Counted from the stretch's first letter, positions 19,463 to 29,852 are shown. The stretch is DNA of 64,000 nucleotides from DASUPK01 sp963801055 (GCA_963801055.1 CAWDDE010000006.1:186001-250000), one strand, 5' to 3'. Made by a program: numbers and translations. Notes: generated from the sequence alone by a model not told the origin.

Positions 19463-20254
19463 CTAGCGACCGTCCGCCTTCGCGGCATCCTGCATCGCGG
19501 GAGCGTAGGCGTCGGCCACCTCGTCCATCGCGCCGCGCATCCGGATTCGGCCGTTGTCCAGCCACATCCCGGTCGAGCACACGCTCCTGATCAGGTCCAG
19601 GTCGTGACTCATGACGATGATCGTGCGACCGTCGCGATGCAGCCTGGCGAGCTCCTCGGCGCACTGGTTCCGAAATGATTCGTCCACCACCGCCAGAACC
19701 TCGTCGAAGACGTACGTGTCGGCCGGAAAGCAAACGGCGGTAGCGAAAGAGAGCCTCGCCTGCATGCCGCTCGAGTAGCGCTTCAACGCTGTGTCCAGGT
19801 GGCGCTGGATGCCGGCGAATTCGGCGATCCGATCCATCTCCGCCCGGATCGCACCGGCGCTGAGCCCCAGGATCGTCCCGAAGAGGGCGACGTTCTCCCG
19901 GCCGGTCAGCTCCGGATGGAAGCCGGCGCCGACCTCCAGCAGGGGGACGATGCGTCCCCAGACTTCGATCTTTCCGGTGTCCTGCATCGCGATCCCGGAG
20001 ATCAATTGCGTCAGCGTCGACTTTCCCGAGCCATTCGCCCCGACGATGCCGAAGAACTCACCGCGACTGACCTCGAAGCTGACGTCCGAGAGCGCCCAGA
20101 AGCGCTCATGCTCATGGGCGCGGCGCACGAGTGTGCTCAGGGTGTGCTGGAGGCTCAGCTCCTCGCCCAGGCCATAGCTCTTGCCGACCCCGTCGCATCG
20201 GACGGCGAGATCCGGCTTCGGCTCGCCGCCGTTGGACTCAGACGTAATCCGCAA
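19463..20254 (-). CDS. ABC exporter ATPase, Wzt type without carbohydrate-binding domain
   Basis: About 263 residues. Walker A is GIVGANGSGKSTL, the ABC signature YSSGMQARLSFA and Walker B VFDEVLAVVD; the H-loop is IIVMSHDLDL. RENVALFGTILGLSAGAI is characteristic of polysaccharide exporters (ABCG/TagH-KpsT-Wzt class). The protein ends about 30 residues after the nucleotide-binding domain, so it lacks the C-terminal glycan-recognition domain of long Wzt proteins, like TagH or KpsT. The start is probably TTG 20254, which overlaps the permease stop (20238-20240) by a few codons. It energises export of a polyprenyl-linked glycan through the adjacent permease. Confidence 0.87.
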   Translation of the reverse strand: MRITSESNGGEPKPDLAVRCDGVGKSYGLGEELSLQHTLSTLVRRAHEHERFWALSDVSFEVSRGEFFGIVGANGSGKSTLTQLISGIAMQDTGKIEVWGRIVPLLEVGAGFHPELTGRENVALFGTILGLSAGAIRAEMDRIAEFAGIQRHLDTALKRYSSGMQARLSFATAVCFPADTYVFDEVLAVVDESFRNQCAEELARLHRDGRTIIVMSHDLDLIRSVCSTGMWLDNGRIRMRGAMDEVADAYAPAMQDAAKADGR

Positions 20255-21121
20255 AGCGAGGCTCCATTCGCCCGAACACGTACCAGCCCACGAGCACGGC
20301 GCCGACGGTCTCGGCAAGCGCGATCCCGATTGCAAAGCCGTCAGGCGCGATACCGAGGAGGGACCAGCGCCAGGCCTTCGATCAAACCCGATGCCGGATT
20401 GAAGGCAAGCACCTTGGCGAAAGAACCCGCTGCATCCAGCGGGTAGCCCGACGGGCGTCAGGAAGATCCCGGCCTGGACGATCAGCGGCGTGAAGGCGAC
20501 GGCGTCGCGAAAACGGCCCCCGAGGGCCGCGACCAGAAGGGTGAAGCCCCACATCAACAACAGAAGCCAGGCCACCATCAGCGGCATCAGTCAGCGCCTG
20601 GATCGGAAGCCCGGAGCTGATCGCCGCCGCTGCGACGCTTGCGGTGAGGACGATCGCCAGGGGAGGGAGGACGGCGATCAAGGTTCCCGTGACGAGCGCT
20701 ACGTCGTGGGACACGGGCTTCGCCGTACGACAAGCTGGTTGGAAGGCAGCGTCATCGGGGCGACGCTGATCGTCATCTGGATATAGGTCCAGACGGCGAG
20801 CCCCACAAGCGCGAAAACGACGTATGGGACGTTCCCGGTGTTCACGCTGGTCACCGTCGAGAACGCGATCGTGATCGCGAGCAACATCCCGAGGGGCTGG
20901 AGCACGAGCCAGAGCGGGCCGAGCGCTGACTGCTTGTACTTGGCCTTCATGTCCCGCTTGCCCAGCATCCATCCGACCGGGAGGCTCGTCCGAACCTCGC
21001 CCAGGCGCACCCGGCGACGCATCGGCACGGTGACCCGCACCCTGCCGTCGACCAGGTTTGCCGGCGAGCCGGTGACGCCGCGCGGGAGTGCCGCAGGTGC
21101 CTCTGGCGAACTCTGGCTCAT
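20238..21121 (-). CDS. ABC-2 type polysaccharide export permease, Wzm type, frameshifted
   Basis: About 293 residues. The cytosolic N-terminus contains RTSLPVGWMLGKRDMKAKYK and QSALGPLWLVLQPLGMLLAI, the signature of ABC-2 O-antigen permeases. Then come VPYVVFALVGLAVWTYIQM and, in shifted frames, LVTGTLIAVLPPLAIVLTAS, LMVAWLLLLMWGFTLLVAAL and QAGIFLTPVG. The family-typical end is GRMEPRFADYV with TGA at 20238-20240. Shifts lie near 20715, 20590, 20435 and 20360, two of them in GGG or CCC runs. Six transmembrane helices are expected. It overlaps the upstream CgeB-like gene by four bases, so the exporter is cotranscribed with a glycosyltransferase. Confidence 0.8.
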
Positions 21122-22161
21122 GAGACCGGAAGTCTAGGTTCTCCGTTGTCGGCCGCGGAATGTGGTCCGTCGAGTCCGATGCGGGCGAAGATCGCCGCGA
21201 AGCGATGATCGTAGGTGTGCTCGGCGCGCACGCGGCGATATCCGGCTTCCGCCGCTCGGGCGCGCTCCTGCTCTTGGTCGAGCCACCAGCCCACCTGGCG
21301 GACCAGATCGTCCGTTGAGGAGAAGGCGCCGATCTCGCGGCCGGGAGTCAGATAGTCCTCGAGGTGCGGCACACGGTCGGTGAGCAGGAAGCCACCGCTG
21401 CCCGGGACCTCGAACGTTCGGCCTTTGATCTGGCTCTTGCGCGGCTCCTGCGTCTGCCGTCGAACCAGGTCCGCGATCCGGGTGCGGATGCCCCGCGGCG
21501 GCGAGTAGGCCGCCGAGAGGTTCAGGTTGATGCGACTCGCCCCGAACACGCGGACCATCTCGTCGTGCTCGATCCGGCCCTCGGGCCAGCCGAAGCCCCA
21601 GCAGCGAACGTCGAAGCCCTCCGCGCGCAGCCGCTCCACGGTCGCCGGGCGCTCGCCATAGCACCGGCCGACGAAGGTGACGTCGTACTCGAGCTCCCGG
21701 CCCGTCCAGTCGTAGGCGTAGCGGTTGCAGGCCCACTGGGAGAGGATGGCGCGCTCGTAGCCGATCTGGCGGTAGCGGGGAAGCGAGTCGCGGTCGGTCG
21801 TGACCGACCAGTCGAAGGCCGGAGCGAAATGCCGCGTGAAGCGGTCGAAGCGCCAGTGGTCGTCGGTGAACCAGTTGACGGTTGGGCCGCCTGCCGCGCC
21901 GACGCCCTTGATCGTCTCGGGGTCGATCTCGTCCTCGAAGAGGACGAAGAAGGAGAGATCGGGCTCCGCCTCCCTGGCGACCGCCAACAGCCGGCGATTC
22001 ATCTTGCGCCTTCCGTGATCCCGCTTCTCTGCCATGAAGTCGAACGGAACCAGCTCGTGTCCCATCCCCTCGAGCGCGCTCTTGAAGTTGACCTCCTCGA
22101 AGCTCGGCCCGCCGGCTGGGTCGCCGTAGTCGTCGGACATCGCCACGTAGAGGATCCGCAT
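21118..22161 (-). CDS. CgeB-like glycosyltransferase (GT-B)
   Basis: Intact, 347 residues. MRILYVAMSDDYGDPAGGPS opens the N-terminal Rossmann-like domain (DUF3880-like), with DLSFFVLFEDEIDPETIKGV and PTVNWFTDDHWRFDRF. The C-terminal domain has YDVTFVGRCYGERPATVERL, SRINLNLSAAYSPPRGIRTR, KGRTFEVPGSGGFLLTDRVP and EDYLTPGREIGAFSSTDDL, the Glyco_trans_1_2 pattern of spore-maturation protein CgeB. The family is a set of GT-B transferases in surface glycan loci. It sits directly upstream of the exporter permease (ATGA overlap) and three bases after a GT2 gene. Confidence 0.85.
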   Translation of the reverse strand: MRILYVAMSDDYGDPAGGPSFEEVNFKSALEGMGHELVPFDFMAEKRDHGRRKMNRRLLAVAREAEPDLSFFVLFEDEIDPETIKGVGAAGGPTVNWFTDDHWRFDRFTRHFAPAFDWSVTTDRDSLPRYRQIGYERAILSQWACNRYAYDWTGRELEYDVTFVGRCYGERPATVERLRAEGFDVRCWGFGWPEGRIEHDEMVRVFGASRINLNLSAAYSPPRGIRTRIADLVRRQTQEPRKSQIKGRTFEVPGSGGFLLTDRVPHLEDYLTPGREIGAFSSTDDLVRQVGWWLDQEQERARAAEAGYRRVRAEHTYDHRFAAIFARIGLDGPHSAADNGEPRLPVS

Positions 22162-22164
22162 GGC

Positions 22165-23144
22165 TCAGGCGGAGGTCGCGCCGGAGGTTGCCCGCCTCAC
22201 CCGGGGCGCGGCGAAGCTGATCGCTCGGGCGACTCCCGGCACCGACATGGCGACCGCGGCCGCCAGCGCCAGCGGGCTGAGGCGCGTCGCGAGTGAGGCC
22301 CGGAACGAGCGGCGGGCGTCTCGGGAGCGGCCCATCACCGCCCGGCAGTATCCGATCATCAGCAAATCGTGGGCGAGCGTCCTGCGCACCAGCTCCGGAT
22401 CACCGGCCAGATCCGCGTAGCGGCTGTGAATCAGGTGGTTCGTCTCCCAGATGTCCGGCGCCCGGTAGGAGAGGTTGGCGCCGTGCTCGCGCAGCCGGAC
22501 CACCAGCCTCGGGTCGAAATGGAAGGTCGCGCCAGCCGCGAGCGCCCGCATCCAGAACTCGTAGTCCTCTCCCACCAAGGGCCTCGTAGCCGCCGAGGTC
22601 GAGATAGAGCGACCGGCGGACGACCGCGCTCGGGTCCGCGATCAGGTTCCGCCGGTACATCTCCGGCGCGAACCAGAGCGACCGTCCAGGGTGCCCGAGC
22701 GAGCCGGACGGGGATGGGCGCCGCTCGCCAGGCCGAACCTCTGCGCCGCGCCGAAGATGACGTCCACCTCCGGGTGGGCGCCGAGCGCGTCCTGCTGCCA
22801 CTGGAGCTTGCGCGGCTCCCAGACGTCGTCCGCCGGGCAGAGGGCGACGAACTCCCCCCGCGCCTCGCGGAAGCCGGTGTCGAAGGCGCCGGGGCAGCCG
22901 CGGTTCTCCTGCTCGATCAGGCGCACCGTGCCCCCGTAGCCGGCCACGACCTCATGGGTCCCATCGGTGGAGCCGTCGTCGACCACGATCACCTCGAGCG
23001 GTGACCGCGTCTGCGCGAGCACCGCGTCGAGCGCCTCCGCGATATAGCGCTCCTCGTTATAGGCGGGGACGACGACGCTGATCGTCGGATCCGCGTGCTC
23101 GCCGGGGAGCTCGCGGGTCTGGCTGCCGCCATGCGCGGGAGCAT
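22165..23144 (-). CDS. GT2 family glycosyltransferase, frameshifted
   Basis: About 325 residues. The core opens TISVVVPAYNEERYIAEALD, then EVIVVDDGSTDGTHEVVAGY and EQENRGCPGAFDTGFREARG, with CPADDVWEPRKLQW as the metal motif. After shifts near 22725 and 22580 come APEMYRRNLIADPSAVVRRS, GEDYEFWMRALAAGATFHFD and RLREHGANLSYRAPDIWETN. A C-terminal hydrophobic helix (LALAAAVAMSVPGVARAISF) suggests membrane association. The start is uncertain: ATG 23144 needs a base correction to join the main frame. The gene is divergent from a GT4 gene, with only a few dozen bases between. Confidence 0.78.
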
Positions 23145-23169
23145 AGGAAGGCGCTGGTGCCGGCGATCC

Positions 23170-24313
23170 GTGCGAACCTTGCGCCCCTTGAAGGTCGGCC
23201 TCAATCTGCTGCACCTCGTCCCCGGCAGTACGGGGGGCTCCGAGATCTATGCCAGGCGCCTGATCCCGGCGCTGCTCGAGGCCGGCGGCGATCTCGAGCT
23301 GGTGGCGTTCGCCTCACGCGAGGGAGCGCCGTCGCTTCGCGGCGAGCCCTGGACGCGGAGCGTTTCGGTCATCGAGCTGCCGGTCCGGGCCACGAGCCGG
23401 GCGCGCCGCGTGCTGGCGGAGCAGACGCTGCTCCCGCTGGCCGTGCGGCGCGCCGGCGTCGACATCCTGCACAACCTCTTCACCACCGCGCCGGTGCTGC
23501 TCCGCGTACCCCAGGTCACCACGATCCACGACCTGATCTACAAGCGCTTTCCGGAGGCGCACGCCGGGCCGCTCTCGCTCGGAATGAGCGCTCTCGTTCC
23601 TCTTGCGGCGAGGCGCTCGAGCCGCATCATCGCCGTCTCGAAGGCGACCAGGAACGACGTGGTCGAGCTCCTCGACGTGGATCCGGGCAAGATCGACGTG
23701 ATCTACGAGGGCCCGGGTTCCGGACCGTCCGCCGATCCGGAGCCCGAGGACGCCCTCCGGAGCAGGTACTCGCTCGGCGACGCCCCGATCGTCCTCAGCG
23801 TCTCCGCGCACCGCCCGCACAAGAACATCGAGCGTCTGATCGACGCAATGGCGCGAATCGAGGGGCCGGCGATCCTGGTGATCCCGGGGTACGAGACCCG
23901 CTGGGAGGAGGACCTCAGGGCACACGCCCGGCGGGTCGGGGCCTCCGAGCGCGTCCGATTCCTGGGCTGGATTTCCGATGGCGAGCTCGAGGGTCTCTAT
24001 GAGGCCGCGATCTGCCTCGCCTTCCCCTCGCTTGCCGAGGGATTCGGCCTGCCGGTGCTGGAGGCGATGATGCGCGGCCTGCCGGTCGCCTGCTCGGACG
24101 CGGCCTCGCTGCCGGAGGTCGCCGGAGAGGCCGCGCTCTACTTCGACCCCCTGGACACCGGCGCGATGGCGGAGGCGATTGCCACCCTGCTGCGCGACGC
24201 AGATTTTCGCGAGCGGCTCGCAGCGGCTCGGGCGCGAGCGTGCCGCCGGCTTCACCTGGCCGAGGGCTGCGGCCGAGACGGTCGCCTGTTACGAGCGGGC
24301 CCTGGCCACCTGA
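23170..24313 (+). CDS. GT4 family glycosyltransferase
   Basis: About 380 residues. GTG 23170 leads into LKVGLNLLHLVPGSTGGSEI (acceptor motif), then DILHNLFTTAPVLLRVPQVT, TIHDLIYKRFPEAHAG and SRIIAVSKATRNDVVELLDV. The donor domain shows VLSVSAHRPHKNIERLIDAM, RVRFLGWISDGELEGLYEAA and AFPSLAEGFGLPVLEAMMRG (E-x7-E), a mannosyltransferase-like GT4 profile. A single shift near 24235 leads into RRFTWPRAAAETVACYERAL with TGA at 24311-24313. Its 3' end overlaps the convergent GT4 gene by 25 bases. Confidence 0.86.
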
Positions 24314-25377
24314 GCAGCCGACTCGAGGGCGGCGACCGCCTGGTCAGGCCCGAAGCGGCGGATCAGCTCCTCGACTGGCGCCGGTCGCGTGGGCAGGTCC
24401 CGCAGGATCCGAGCGAGGTCGCTCGCGTCCGCGTAGGGGACCACCGGCAGGTCGTCGTAGTCAGGGGAGAGGAGGGGCTCGCGCACGATCACGGGAACGC
24501 CGTGCGCCAGGCCCTCGAGGATCACCGTCGGCTGGGCCTCGTTCCCGGTCGAGGGCACCACAAGCGCGTCGATCGATCCGAGAAAGCCGGGCACGTCCTC
24601 GACCTCTCCGAGCAGCCGGATCCGGTCGCCCAGACCCAGTTCCCCGACCCGCCCCTCGACCGCCCTGGTGTACGAGGCGTCCTGGAAGGCGCCGCCGACG
24701 ATGAGCCTGCTCCAGCCACCCCGCGTCTCATCGGTCGCCAGCCGGTCGACGAGCTCGGCGATCCCCTTCTCGGGGATCAGCCTTGCGAGCACGCCGAGCG
24801 CCGGCTCGGCATACGACGGGGAGAGGACCCGCCGCCCGCGCGCCTCGGTGAAGTAGTCGACCGGCAGGAAGTTGTTCATCTTCGTGACGGGCACCCCCGG
24901 CAGCCGCGCTCGGTACTCGCCGGCCGCATTCGACCCGACGGCCAGCAGGGCTCCGAAGCGGCGGTAGGCGAAGCGCGCGGATCGCCGTCTTGCGCTGTCC
25001 TGCTCGTGGGCGAGGTTGACGATCGCGGGCGCTCCGGCGATGCCACGCGTGGCGGCGTAGAGGTGGGCGTGCACGCGTGGGTGGTTCCCGACCACGAGCG
25101 CGTCCGGGCCGACCCTCCTCAGAAAGCGGCGGGTGCGGGCCACGGCCGGCGCGATCGAGAACGCCCTCCACGGGACCAGATCTCCGAATCGCATGTCCTC
25201 CACCTCGATCCCGGCCCTGGCGCACCAGCCGGCGAGGGGACTGTCGCGGCGGCAGCCGACCCTCACGTCGTAGCCGCGGGCGCCGAGCGCGCGGGCCAGC
25301 CGGAAGCCGAGGCCCTGGCCGCCGCCCGCGATCTCGCCATGGTCGAGCAGCCAGATCTCGCCGCTCGCGCCCGGCAC
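24289..25377 (-). CDS. GT4 family glycosyltransferase
   Basis: Intact, 362 residues, GTG start. GEIWLLDHGEIAGGGQGLGF holds the acceptor-side Gly-rich loop; HPRVHAHLYAATRGIAGAPA and IVNLAHEQDSARRRSARFAY follow. The donor domain is LGVLARLIPEKGIAELVDRL, SRLIVGGAFQDASYTRAVEG, IRLLGEVEDVPGFLGSIDAL and VPSTGNEAQPTVILEGLAHG, where the second acidic residue of the E-x7-E signature is in ILE. It closes DASDLARILRDLPTRPAPVE. It lies three bases downstream of the membrane protein gene and is likely cotranscribed with it. Confidence 0.86.
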   Translation of the reverse strand: MPGASGEIWLLDHGEIAGGGQGLGFRLARALGARGYDVRVGCRRDSPLAGWCARAGIEVEDMRFGDLVPWRAFSIAPAVARTRRFLRRVGPDALVVGNHPRVHAHLYAATRGIAGAPAIVNLAHEQDSARRRSARFAYRRFGALLAVGSNAAGEYRARLPGVPVTKMNNFLPVDYFTEARGRRVLSPSYAEPALGVLARLIPEKGIAELVDRLATDETRGGWSRLIVGGAFQDASYTRAVEGRVGELGLGDRIRLLGEVEDVPGFLGSIDALVVPSTGNEAQPTVILEGLAHGVPVIVREPLLSPDYDDLPVVPYADASDLARILRDLPTRPAPVEELIRRFGPDQAVAALESAAQVARARS

Positions 25378-25380
25378 TCT

Positions 25381-27009
25381 TCAGCCGTAGTAGCGGGACA
25401 GCGTGAGCAGCATCGCGGCCGCGGTGTGGGCGACCGCGAGGCAGACGAGTAGGACCCCCACCGCGGGCCCATAGCGCTTGCCCGCCCCGCGGGCGGCGAT
25501 CGCGATCAGCGCACCGTAGAGGGCGAGCAGCGGGAAGAGATAGCGCGGCTGCTCGTAGCCGACCGCGCCGCCGAGGCGGGCGATGTAGCTCGTCCCCCCG
25601 ATCAGGATCAGCAGCCCGGCGACCAGCGTCAGGTACGTGATCAGCTCTCCGATCCGCGACCGGATCGCGTCCCGGACCCTGATCAGCTCCCTGGCCGCCA
25701 GCGCCAGGATCCCGATGGCGATCGCCAGCGCGAGGTTGTAGACCCACTGGGCGAACCCGTAGTCGAGCCATCCGAACTGGCCGATGAACCCGTTGAACCA
25801 GATCTGGCGAAGCTCGTACTCGCGGGAAGTACGGGTCCATGGAGGGAAGCCGCGGCAGGTAGAACTGCCACATGTAGTTGAACGCGTCCTCGAGGTTCGC
25901 CGACGTCGTCTCCGCCGGTTGCCGAGCTGGATCCCGGTCGGCCCCTGGACGCCGCCGGAGCCGAAGTAGAGTCCCCGGTCCCAGACCGTTGAGTTGAGCA
26001 GCGCGTAGATCGCGAGCGGCACGACGACCACCGCGACCGCCGCGAGCGCACCGCCGAGCGCCTCGCGGCGTCGCTCGCGGCCAGCGCCGATCACGAGCGC
26101 CAGCAACCCGACCGCGATGCCCGGCGCCAGGCCGAGCATGTTGTACTTCGCGAGGATGCCGATCGAGGCGAAGGCGCCGATCGCGAGCTCCGCGCCGGGG
26201 GGTCAGCCCTCGCCGGAAGGCGAGGGCGAGCGCGTAGAAGGTCCCGGCCGAAGCCGCGTACAGCACGCGTGTCGCTGGTTACGCCGCTGGCGGTGAAGCC
26301 GAACATCGGCTGGAAGGCGACGGCCAGGGCCCCCACCGTCCAGGCCCATGGCGTGCTCGGCAGGAGCTCCCGCAGGAAGAGGAAGGTGAAGAGGACCGTC
26401 ACCGCCGCCAGCACGGCGGAGAGCAGGCGCAGCGCGTGCACCCTGTCCGGGAGCGAGGTCCACGGCGAGAGGTGGTAGACGCCCGCCGCCGCGTAGTAGT
26501 AGAGGGGAGGGTTGTTGGTGTCGATGGTTGTAACCGCCCCCGCTCACGCGGTCCGCCGCGGTGCTGACGTCGCGCTCGACCCGCTTGTGGAAGGAGGCGG
26601 TCCCCGGAACGCGGACGTCCTTGCGGCGCGCGACCGCCTTCCAGCGGAGCGCGTCCAGCAGGCGGCGCTCCTCCTGGGAGAAGTGCTGGATGCCGAGCTT
26701 CCCGGTCGGTGGCTTGCCCGTCTCGGCGACGTGCTGGACGTAGGCAACGTGTCCCGCCTCGTCCGGCGTCTGGAAGAGGGGGATGATCAGGCCCCAGGCG
26801 ATCCCGTTGAGGAGCGCCACCGCGACGCACACCCACGCCGCCGTCGGCAGCCGGCTCCTTCGCCTCCGGGCCGGGCGACCCCCGGCCGCCCTGATCTCCT
26901 CCGTGCGGCGGAGAATCTCACCGGTCTCCGCCGCCACCGGGCGTTCGCGGATGTCCGTCGGCGTCCCACCGTCCGTTCGGCTCTCGGACGCCCTCCGGCC
27001 CCGCTCCAT
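25381..27009 (-). CDS. DUF2142-like polytopic membrane protein, frameshifted
   Basis: About 540 residues. A cytosolic charged N-terminus (MERGRRASESRTDGGTPTDI) precedes helix AWVCVAVALLNGIAWGLIIP and the loop PLFQTPDEAGHVAYVQHVAE, the conserved DE-x-xH motif of DUF2142/GT39-like proteins. Shifts near 26520, 26260, 26200, 25910 and 25830 break the rest: HALRLLSAVLAAVTVLFTFL, MLGLAPGIAVGLLALVIGAG, NGFIGQFGWLDYGFAQWVYN and YIARLGGAVGYEQPRYLFPL. The family is found in O-antigen loci with GT-C-type architecture and may transfer sugars from polyprenyl phosphate at the outer face; that is inference. Its ATG overlaps the stop of the upstream membrane-anchored protein (TGATG). Confidence 0.75.
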
Positions 27010-27660
27010 CAGGTCCGCCTCCCCGGCAAGGTCACCACGGACCAGATTCCAACCATCGCGGCCCCGATTGCGAGCAGGGCGGCGAGCCACACCGCCCAGC
27101 CCCCCAGCGGACCGGTCTGGGTGTTGGCGTAGCGATCGGCGATCGTGCCCGTCTCCGCGACCCAGCTCGAGGAGCCGGGCCGCAGGAAGATCGCGCTCGC
27201 GACGCCGTGCTTCTTGGCCTCCTTGCCCTTGGGCTCGCCCGCGGAGCGCTTCAGCTCGCCTCCGATCATGAGCCGCCCCGGTCCCGGATTGGAGAGGCAG
27301 AGGGTCGCCGCGGTGGGCCGCCCTCGTCGGCGGCCTCAGCTCGATCAGCCTTTGCTCCGGGCCGCCGCCGGCTCCAGGTCGCCCGTGCTCACGATGCCCC
27401 GCGGATCCGTGATCTCGACGTGCAGGCGGCGGGCTCCGCCGGTCACGAACGTGACGAGCAGCTTCAGGCGATCGGCGCCCGCCGGGACACGAGCTATCCG
27501 CTGGCATTGAGGCTGCCCACCTTCAACGGATACGGTCGGGAGTGATGGGCTCCACGGTGTTGGTCCCGGCGATGACCGGATGGGAGCTCAGTGAGAAGGC
27601 GAAGATCGCGGCCGCGATCAGGATGGTTCCCGCGACCGCAGCCGCAAGGCGGGCCCTCAT
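27009..27660 (-). CDS. Bitopic membrane-anchored extracytoplasmic protein, frameshifted
   Basis: About 216 residues pieced from three frames. The N-terminal signal/anchor is MRARLAAAVAGTILIAAAIF. A beta-rich extracytoplasmic part follows (QPQCQRIARVPAGADRLKLL, TGGARRLHVEITDPRGIVST, RAATATLCLSNPGPGRLMIG, ASAIFLRPGSSSWVAETGTI). A second hydrophobic helix, WAVWLAALLAIGAAMVGIWS, ends at VVTLPGRRT. The architecture is two helices bracketing a periplasmic-side domain. Shifts lie near 27535 and 27320. No family name is recognised. It is translationally coupled to the DUF2142-like protein and starts four bases after the GT2 gene, so a complex of the three is plausible. Confidence 0.6.
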
Positions 27661-27663
27661 CCG

Positions 27664-28841
27664 CTACTCGGGGCGGCGCAGGCCGAGGATGCTGAGCAGG
27701 AACGAGGTGAAGAAGACCTCGGTGCCGACGGTGATCAGGGTGGCGGACATCACCGCCAGCCTCTGCTCGGCCAGGCTGCCGAGCCCTCGGTCGATCCAGA
27801 TCCCCACCATCACCCCGCCGAGGATGACGCCCAGCCGCGATCACCGCTGCCGCCCAGCAGCAGGCCGTGCTCCAGCCTGAAGCGCGCGCGCATCCGGTTG
27901 AACCATTCGTCCCGCTCACCCATGAAGTAGACGCCGTAAGCCAGCGCGCAGAGCCCGAGGGCGATCACCTGGGTCCCGAGGATCAGCAGCAGCGCTCCGC
28001 CGATCAGCGCGTGGATGTCCCACTGGTGGCCCAGGAACGAGATGTGAGTGAGGACGGCGGCCATGATCAGCGTGCCGAGGGCCGCCATCGCCGCGCCGGG
28101 GATCAGGAAGAGGTGGGTGGGGCTGTGGATCAGGAGATACCGCAGGTGCCGCCAGCCGTCACCCCAGGTCGACAGCTTCGACTCGCCCTCGCGCCGGTGA
28201 TACTCGATCGGGAACTGGCGGATGTCGAGGTCGGCCTTGGCCGCCCGGATCACCATCTCGGAGGCGAGCTCCATGCCGGAGGTCCGGAGGTCGAGGCGTG
28301 GAAGGACGTCGCGGCGGAGGGCGCGCATTCCGCAATGGGCGTCGCGGACCTCGGTGCCGAAGAGCCGGTTGAGGAGGCCGGTGAGCATCGGGTTGCCGAC
28401 GTGCTGATGCAGCCACGGCATCGCGCCGGGTTGGATCCCCTTCATCCGGTCGCCGAGCACCAAGTCGCCGCCGTCCTCGAGCTCGGCGACGAACCTTGGC
28501 AGCTCGCCCGCGTCGTAGGTGAGGTCGGCGTCGAGCATCACGATGTACTCGCCCCGGGCCACCGACAGTCCCGTCAGGTAGGCGTTTCCATAGCCGCGCC
28601 GGGGCTCGTCGATCACTCGGGCTCCGGCCGCGGCGGCGAGGGCGCCGCTGCCGTCCGTGGAGCCGTTGTCCACCACCACGACCTCACCGTCGTAGTGGCC
28701 GTCGGCCAGAGCGTTGCGGGCCGCGAGCACGCAGTTCGCGATCGACCCGGCCTCGTTCAGGCAGGGAATCACCACCGAGACCTCGAGGGTCCTGGACTCC
28801 GGGACGCGGCCCGCCGTTTCGGGTGCCGTTATGCCGCTCAT
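27664..28841 (-). CDS. GT2 polyprenyl-phosphate glycosyltransferase with membrane tail
   Basis: About 390 residues. ATG 28841 gives MSGITAPETAGRVPESRTLE, then VSVVIPCLNEAGSIANCVLA, GEVVVVDNGSTDGSGALAAA, RRGYGNAYLTGLSVARGEYI and the metal site MLDADLTYDAGELPRF. GMRALRRDVLPRLDLRTSGM and EYHRREGESKLSTWGDGWRH are typical of DPM1-like enzymes. Four transmembrane helices follow (FLIPGAAMAALGTLIMAAVL, IGGALLLILGTQVIALGLCA). A one-base shift near 27840 leads to GVILGGVMVGIWIDRGLGSL and TSFLLSILGLRRPE. It resembles the 5.5-kb GT2 but is not a close copy. It should charge polyprenyl phosphate for the DUF2142-like protein downstream. Confidence 0.83.
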
Positions 28842-28889
28842 GCCCTCCAGCGCGTCAGTGTACGGCGCGGATGCGCGCCAGGGCCGGGA

Positions 28890-28895
28890 TACATT
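28890..28895 (+). promoter_or_regulatory. -10 element of methyltransferase gene, leaderless-type
   Basis: TACATT ends six bases before GTG 28902. On the other strand a TACACT near 28858 faces the divergent GT2 gene at 28841, 15 bases from its ATG and with GGAGGG in between. Confidence 0.5.
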
Positions 28896-28901
28896 GCCGC
28901 C

Positions 28902-29852
28902 GTGCCCGACTCCCGTTTGCCCCACTGCAAGCTCTGCGAGTTCTCGGACTTCGCCGATCCGGAGCTCGGCGATCTGATCCGCGACGTCTACGCGTCGGAC
29001 CGCGATCACTTCGGCGAGCCGGACTTCCCAGTCGGCCGCGAATACCGCAAGTACTGGGAGGTGGCGATGACGCTGCGCGCGTTCCGGGCCCTCGGCGCGC
29101 TGCGCGAGGACGCGAAGGTACTCGGCGTCGGGGCGGGCCACGAGGCCACCATCTACTGGCTCACGCGGCATGTCGAGAAGGTCGTGGCCACCGACCTCTA
29201 CGAGCAGGAGGACATCTGGTCGGAGAGCGACTCCGGATCGGAGATGCTCACGGACCCGGGGCGCTACTGGGACGGTGCATGGAATCCCGAGCGGCTCGAG
29301 GTCCGACCACATGAGCGGTCTCGACCTCGACTTCGAGGACGAGTCGTTCGACGCGATCTTCTCGTCCAGCTCGATCGAGCACTTCGGCGACTTCGCGGAC
29401 GTCAGGCGCAGCGTCGAGGAGATGTTCCGGGTCCTGCGGCCGGGTGGCGTGGTGGCGCTGGCGACGGAGTTCCGGCTCGAGGGACCCGGGATCGGTCTCC
29501 CCGGCCTCTTGCGGTTCGACGAGCCGGAGCTCCGGTCGCTGCTCCTCGACGGCCTCTGGTGGGATCCGGCCACGCCCTTCGACATGTCGATCTCCGATGA
29601 GACCGTGAGCCGGCCGGTCCTGATGAGCGACGCGATGGCGGACATCGAGATCCGGCAAGCAGGGCTGGAGCCAGTACCCGCACATCGTCCTCCGCGACGG
29701 CGCCTTACCTGTGGACCAGCGTGCACGTCGCGCTGATCAAGTCGAGGACTGACCGCCGCCGAGTGGCGCCAGCGCCGCCGAAGCTGCCGCCGAAGCGCTC
29801 GCTGCGCCAGCAGATGGGCATGCGTCCTCTATCCCCTGTCTCTCCAGGTTGA
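28902..29852 (+). CDS. Class I SAM-dependent methyltransferase, frameshifted
   Basis: About 316 residues. GTG 28902 gives VPDSRLPHCKLCEFSDFADP; the Cys pair CKLC suggests a small N-terminal zinc-ribbon-like element. REYRKYWEVAMTLRAFRALG leads to the SAM loop DAKVLGVGAGHEATIYWLTR and VVATDLYEQEDIWSES. After a shift near 29300 come LDLDFEDESFDAIFSSSSIE, HFGDFADVRRSVEEMFRVLR and PGGVVALATEFRLEG. Shifts near 29660 and 29707 lead to WSQYPHIVLRDGA, WTSVHVALIKSRTD and a basic tail ending MRPLSPVSPG. The profile is that of methyltransferases near cell-surface glycan loci. The leaderless-type -10 supports the GTG. Confidence 0.75.

Noticed and set aside
23095..25452. A 785-residue extension of the plus-strand GT4
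   Set aside because: After the shift near 24235 the frame runs antisense through the intact minus-strand GT4 gene.
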